A stretch of 10,000 nt of DNA from Penaeus vannamei (lineage: Eukaryota; Arthropoda; Malacostraca; Decapoda; Penaeidae): positions 3,515,182 to 3,525,181 of the forward strand of contig NC_091555.1 in the NCBI RefSeq assembly GCF_042767895.1, in the 5' to 3' direction. A model generated the notes under the pieces. It made no database searches, was not told the DNA's origin, and saw only the letters and a list, made by a program, of their open reading frames with translations. The position numbers and the translations under genes were made by a program. Position 1 is the stretch's first letter. Each line of letters starts with the position of its first letter. This document shows positions 7,674 to 10,000 of this stretch, piece after piece.

Positions 7674-7701
7674 AAAAAAAAGAAGAAAAAAAAAAAAAAA
7701 A
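7674..7701. repeat. A-rich tract next to transposon copy 2
   Basis: An A run with two G interruptions, 20 bp beyond the right end of the transposon. Confidence 0.9.
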
Positions 7702-8144
7702 TGACGGTCTCAAAAGTATCTGTCAGAAAATGTGTCAGTTGATTGAAATAAACGAAATAAAAAGATGAGCGGAAATGATCGAAATGTATATCGTTCTATT
7801 TCCGCTCCCTAATTCATTTCATATTCATAAATACCTTTAAATGTTTGGAATTATATATATTTTTTTTATCCTTTGGGGACATAACATAATGAGGTAACAC
7901 ACAAATGTATAATTACAGGAAAAACATACCGACCAATACGCCAAGAATACAGGCAGAGCAAAGGAGCAACAGTGAGAACGCCTCTTTAACCTGTTGCATA
8001 GAGGCTGTTATCAGGGTTATTGCACGGTGAGAATTACGCTTGGAAGAGAGTGCAATAGCTATTATCTGCTTCCACTCAGGGCCGGGGAGGCAAGCAAGCG
8101 AAAAAGCTCGTGTTATTTCATAATTTCAGGTAAGGTTTAAGGTA
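7702..8144. other. unique DNA with two adjacent small hairpins
   Basis: No open frame is worth calling. Two inverted repeats lie side by side at 7980-8005 and 8018-8057. A strong donor-like sequence, CAG|GTAAGG, is at 8127-8135, immediately before the CT microsatellite, but no exon frame leads into it convincingly. Confidence 0.35.
8018..8057. other. perfect 8-bp inverted repeat, possible hairpin
   Basis: TATTGCAC at 8018-8025 pairs with GTGCAATA at 8050-8057 around a 24-base loop. Allowing G-U pairs and mismatches, pairing can extend about seven bases outward. A second stem, GCCTCT / AGAGGC, lies at 7980-7985 and 8000-8005. Shorter than a standard microRNA precursor stem. Confidence 0.3.
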
Positions 8145-8162
8145 CCTCTCTCTCTCTCTATC

Positions 8163-8198
<36 letters not shown>

Positions 8199-8199
8199 C

Positions 8200-8298
<99 letters not shown>

Positions 8299-8399
8299 CT
8301 CTCTCCCTCTCCCTTCCTCCCTCCCTCTCTCTCTCTCTCTCTCTCTCCCTCCCTCCCTCTCTCTCCCTCTCCCTCTCCCTCCCTCACTCTCTCTCTCCT
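8145..8399. repeat. compound microsatellite (TC)n-(TCTG)n-(TC)n-(CCCT)n
   Basis: CT, then five or so TCTG units (8164-8188), a long CT tract to about 8294, and CCCT/CCCTCT variants to 8397. The C-rich right end carries four C-triplets with short loops at 8365-8383. Confidence 0.97.
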
Positions 8400-8564
8400 T
8401 TATCCATTTAAACCTTATTTACCTCAAAGATCGAGAAGTATGGTAATTAGATTTCCATTGGGTTCATTCAAGCGACTTACCCTTCAAATTTACTTAGGGA
8501 ATTAACACGCTGGAGATGTTTATAATATGGGCCCCTCGATCAGCTGAGAGGCTCTTGAAATTAG

Positions 8565-8579
8565 CCTGAAGGGGGCGCT
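8565..8579 (+). promoter_or_regulatory. CTCF-like motif CCTGAAGGGGGCGCT
   Basis: It contains the exact AGGGGGCGCT half of the CTCF core and the leading CC at the right spacing; two positions between them differ from the consensus CCASYAGRKGGCRS. CTCF is conserved in arthropods and binds related cores there. A single unverified match. Confidence 0.3.
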
Positions 8580-8597
8580 TTCCTCGGGCCATCTTAC

Positions 8598-8621
8598 CCG
8601 GGTCTTGGTGCTGAAGAAGGT
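8598..8621 (-). other. candidate 24-nt microexon
   Basis: On the minus strand a pyrimidine tract and ACATTCAG precede ACCTTCTTCAGCACCAAGAC, followed after four more bases by a CGG|GTAAGA donor. The 24-nt length keeps frame and would encode TFFSTKTR in phase 0. Both splice signals are good, but no flanking exon is identified in this window. Confidence 0.15.
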
Positions 8622-8742
8622 CTGAATGTGAAGGGAAAAAGATATAGTTGGGTGTTACGTGTGCTTGGAACAACTTGGTTTGCAAGGTAGATATTAAATA
8701 TATGTTTTACTTGCATTTATGTAGACTGGAAGATGTGGGTAA

Positions 8743-9252
<510 letters not shown>

Positions 9253-9312
9253 ACTGTTGCGCAGCGAGAAAAGGCCAACAAATAAAATTGCGTGGCTTGG
9301 CAGCCGTTCCCG

Positions 9313-9328
9313 CCTTCCTTCCTTCCTT

Positions 9329-9421
<93 letters not shown>

Positions 9422-9520
9422 CTTCCCTCCCCTCTCCCTCTCCCTCTCCCTCTCCCTCCCTCCTTCCCCCCAATCTCTCGCCCTTCCCTCCTTCCTCCCC
9501 CCCTCTGTCTCATACAGGTC
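9313..9520. repeat. (TTCC)n-(TC)n-(CCCTCT)n compound microsatellite
   Basis: TTCC units (9313-9328), TC (9331-9418), then CCCTCT units and C-rich sequence to about 9500. The CCCTCT part gives regularly spaced runs of three or more C (9425-9471). Confidence 0.96.
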
Positions 9521-9568
9521 TTTCGGTTTTAATACATACAGACGAAATATTTGTTAGATATAAACAAA

Positions 9569-9598
9569 TACCCAGTTCGTGCACTCAAAATCCTGATA
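9569..9598 (+). repeat. direct repeat, copy 1 (30 bp)
   Basis: It begins TACCCAGTTCGTGCACTC and ends AAAATCCTGATA. It matches 9969-9998 at 26 of 30 positions. Its CCAGTTCGT is also inverted nearby as ACGAACTGG at 9626-9634. Confidence 0.85.
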
Positions 9599-9968
9599 TA
9601 TTTGTGTCATCTTTGTTCCAAAAAAACGAACTGGAATCATCAATCACAACTGCATTTAGTCTCTTTTTATTATTATTATTGATATTATTATTATTTTCTC
9701 TTTTAATCATAAAATTGTTGGTTAAGAGACACAAGAGAAAGAAGCTTACATATTATATTCTTACTTACATGCTAAAATCTTTCTTACTTAAGACTGAAAT
9801 AGCAAGATAATATAAGCTTTTCATATGCAAATTCTTCCCATTATTTTTTATATATTTATCTGTTCAGTTAATGTTCATAGGAAACTCGTTTATATTTACA
9901 TAGCATTATTACGTGCAAATCGTTAATCACATTCCTCTGCCGATGCTATAAATATAACGTTTATATAT

Positions 9969-9998
9969 TACCCAGTTCATGTAATCAAAATCCTGATA
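9969..9998 (+). repeat. direct repeat, copy 2 (30 bp)
   Basis: It begins TACCCAGTTCATGTAATC and ends AAAATCCTGATA, exactly 400 bp after copy 1. The window ends 2 bp later, so the repeat may be the start of a longer duplicated unit. Confidence 0.85.
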
Positions 9999-10000
9999 AG

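Larger units (their letters stand above)
8400..8742. other. unique DNA, minus-strand ORF and GC-rich core
   Basis: The minus strand is open from 8685 to 8494 (63 codons from an ATG). Its second half, from the internal ATG at 8593, reads MARGKRPLQANFKSLSADRG and has a good start context (A at -3, G at +4). That half lies in the GC-rich core 8500-8610. No domain is recognised. The same stretch holds a candidate microexon and, on plus, a CTCF-like motif. Alternative: a GC-rich regulatory island with chance openness. Confidence 0.25.
9521..10000. other. AT-rich unique DNA with a widely spaced direct repeat
   Basis: No gene is called. The plus frame open to 9810 starts in repeat DNA and its unique part is AT-rich (ends LKSFLLKTEIAR). 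A TTA microsatellite lies at 9668-9697. A 30-bp direct repeat marks 9569 and 9969. Confidence 0.5.

Noticed and set aside
9569..9998. Long terminal repeats of a small retroelement
   Set aside because: The repeat is only 30 bp, does not have TG...CA ends, and no primer-binding site or polypurine tract pattern lies inside it.

Overview
The window looks like non-coding sequence from a nuclear animal genome, most probably a decapod crustacean of the penaeid shrimp type. The basis is composition only: roughly a fifth of the bases are simple sequence repeats, dominated by very long (GA)n/(CT)n tracts with (TCTG)n, (TTTC)n, (GATA)n, (AT)n and (AC)n satellites, in AT-rich unique DNA. Extreme dinucleotide repeat density is established knowledge for penaeid genomes; a cephalopod or another repeat-rich invertebrate cannot be excluded. 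I see no bacterial gene, operon, rRNA, tRNA or CRISPR array, and no protein I can name.

Layout. 1-342 is an open frame with a GC-rich first 195 bases. 343-1490 is AT-rich with a poly(T), a four-run guanine block joined to (GA)n, and a palindromic kappa-B-like site. 1487-1566 is a CT tract running into a 62-bp alternating pyrimidine-purine tract. 1743-1961 is a small ORF containing a three-copy in-frame minisatellite. 2171-2662 is a 492-bp purine tract. 3287-3550 has promoter-like and intron-like signals. 3639-4075 and 7412-7654 are two copies of one non-autonomous inverted-repeat transposon, both inserted at GTAC; the first has an internally duplicated right end. 4076-4190 and 7343-7411, flanking the two insertions, are short GC-rich stretches that look coding. 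4587-4731, 5413-5567, 8145-8399, 8743-8920, 9128-9252 and 9313-9520 are further microsatellites. 6972-7142 is a (TC)n(TA)n(GA)n near-perfect palindrome. 8400-8742 holds a CTCF-like motif and a possible minus-strand microexon. 9569-10000 contains a 30-bp sequence repeated exactly 400 bp apart at the window edge.

Nothing here forms a pathway or gene system that I can demonstrate. The strongest content is the inverted-repeat transposon family and the microsatellite architecture. The exon, promoter and regulatory calls are low-confidence readings of signals and need transcript or comparative data. The long Leu-Ser and Arg-Glu open frames are translations of dinucleotide repeats and are not annotated as genes.
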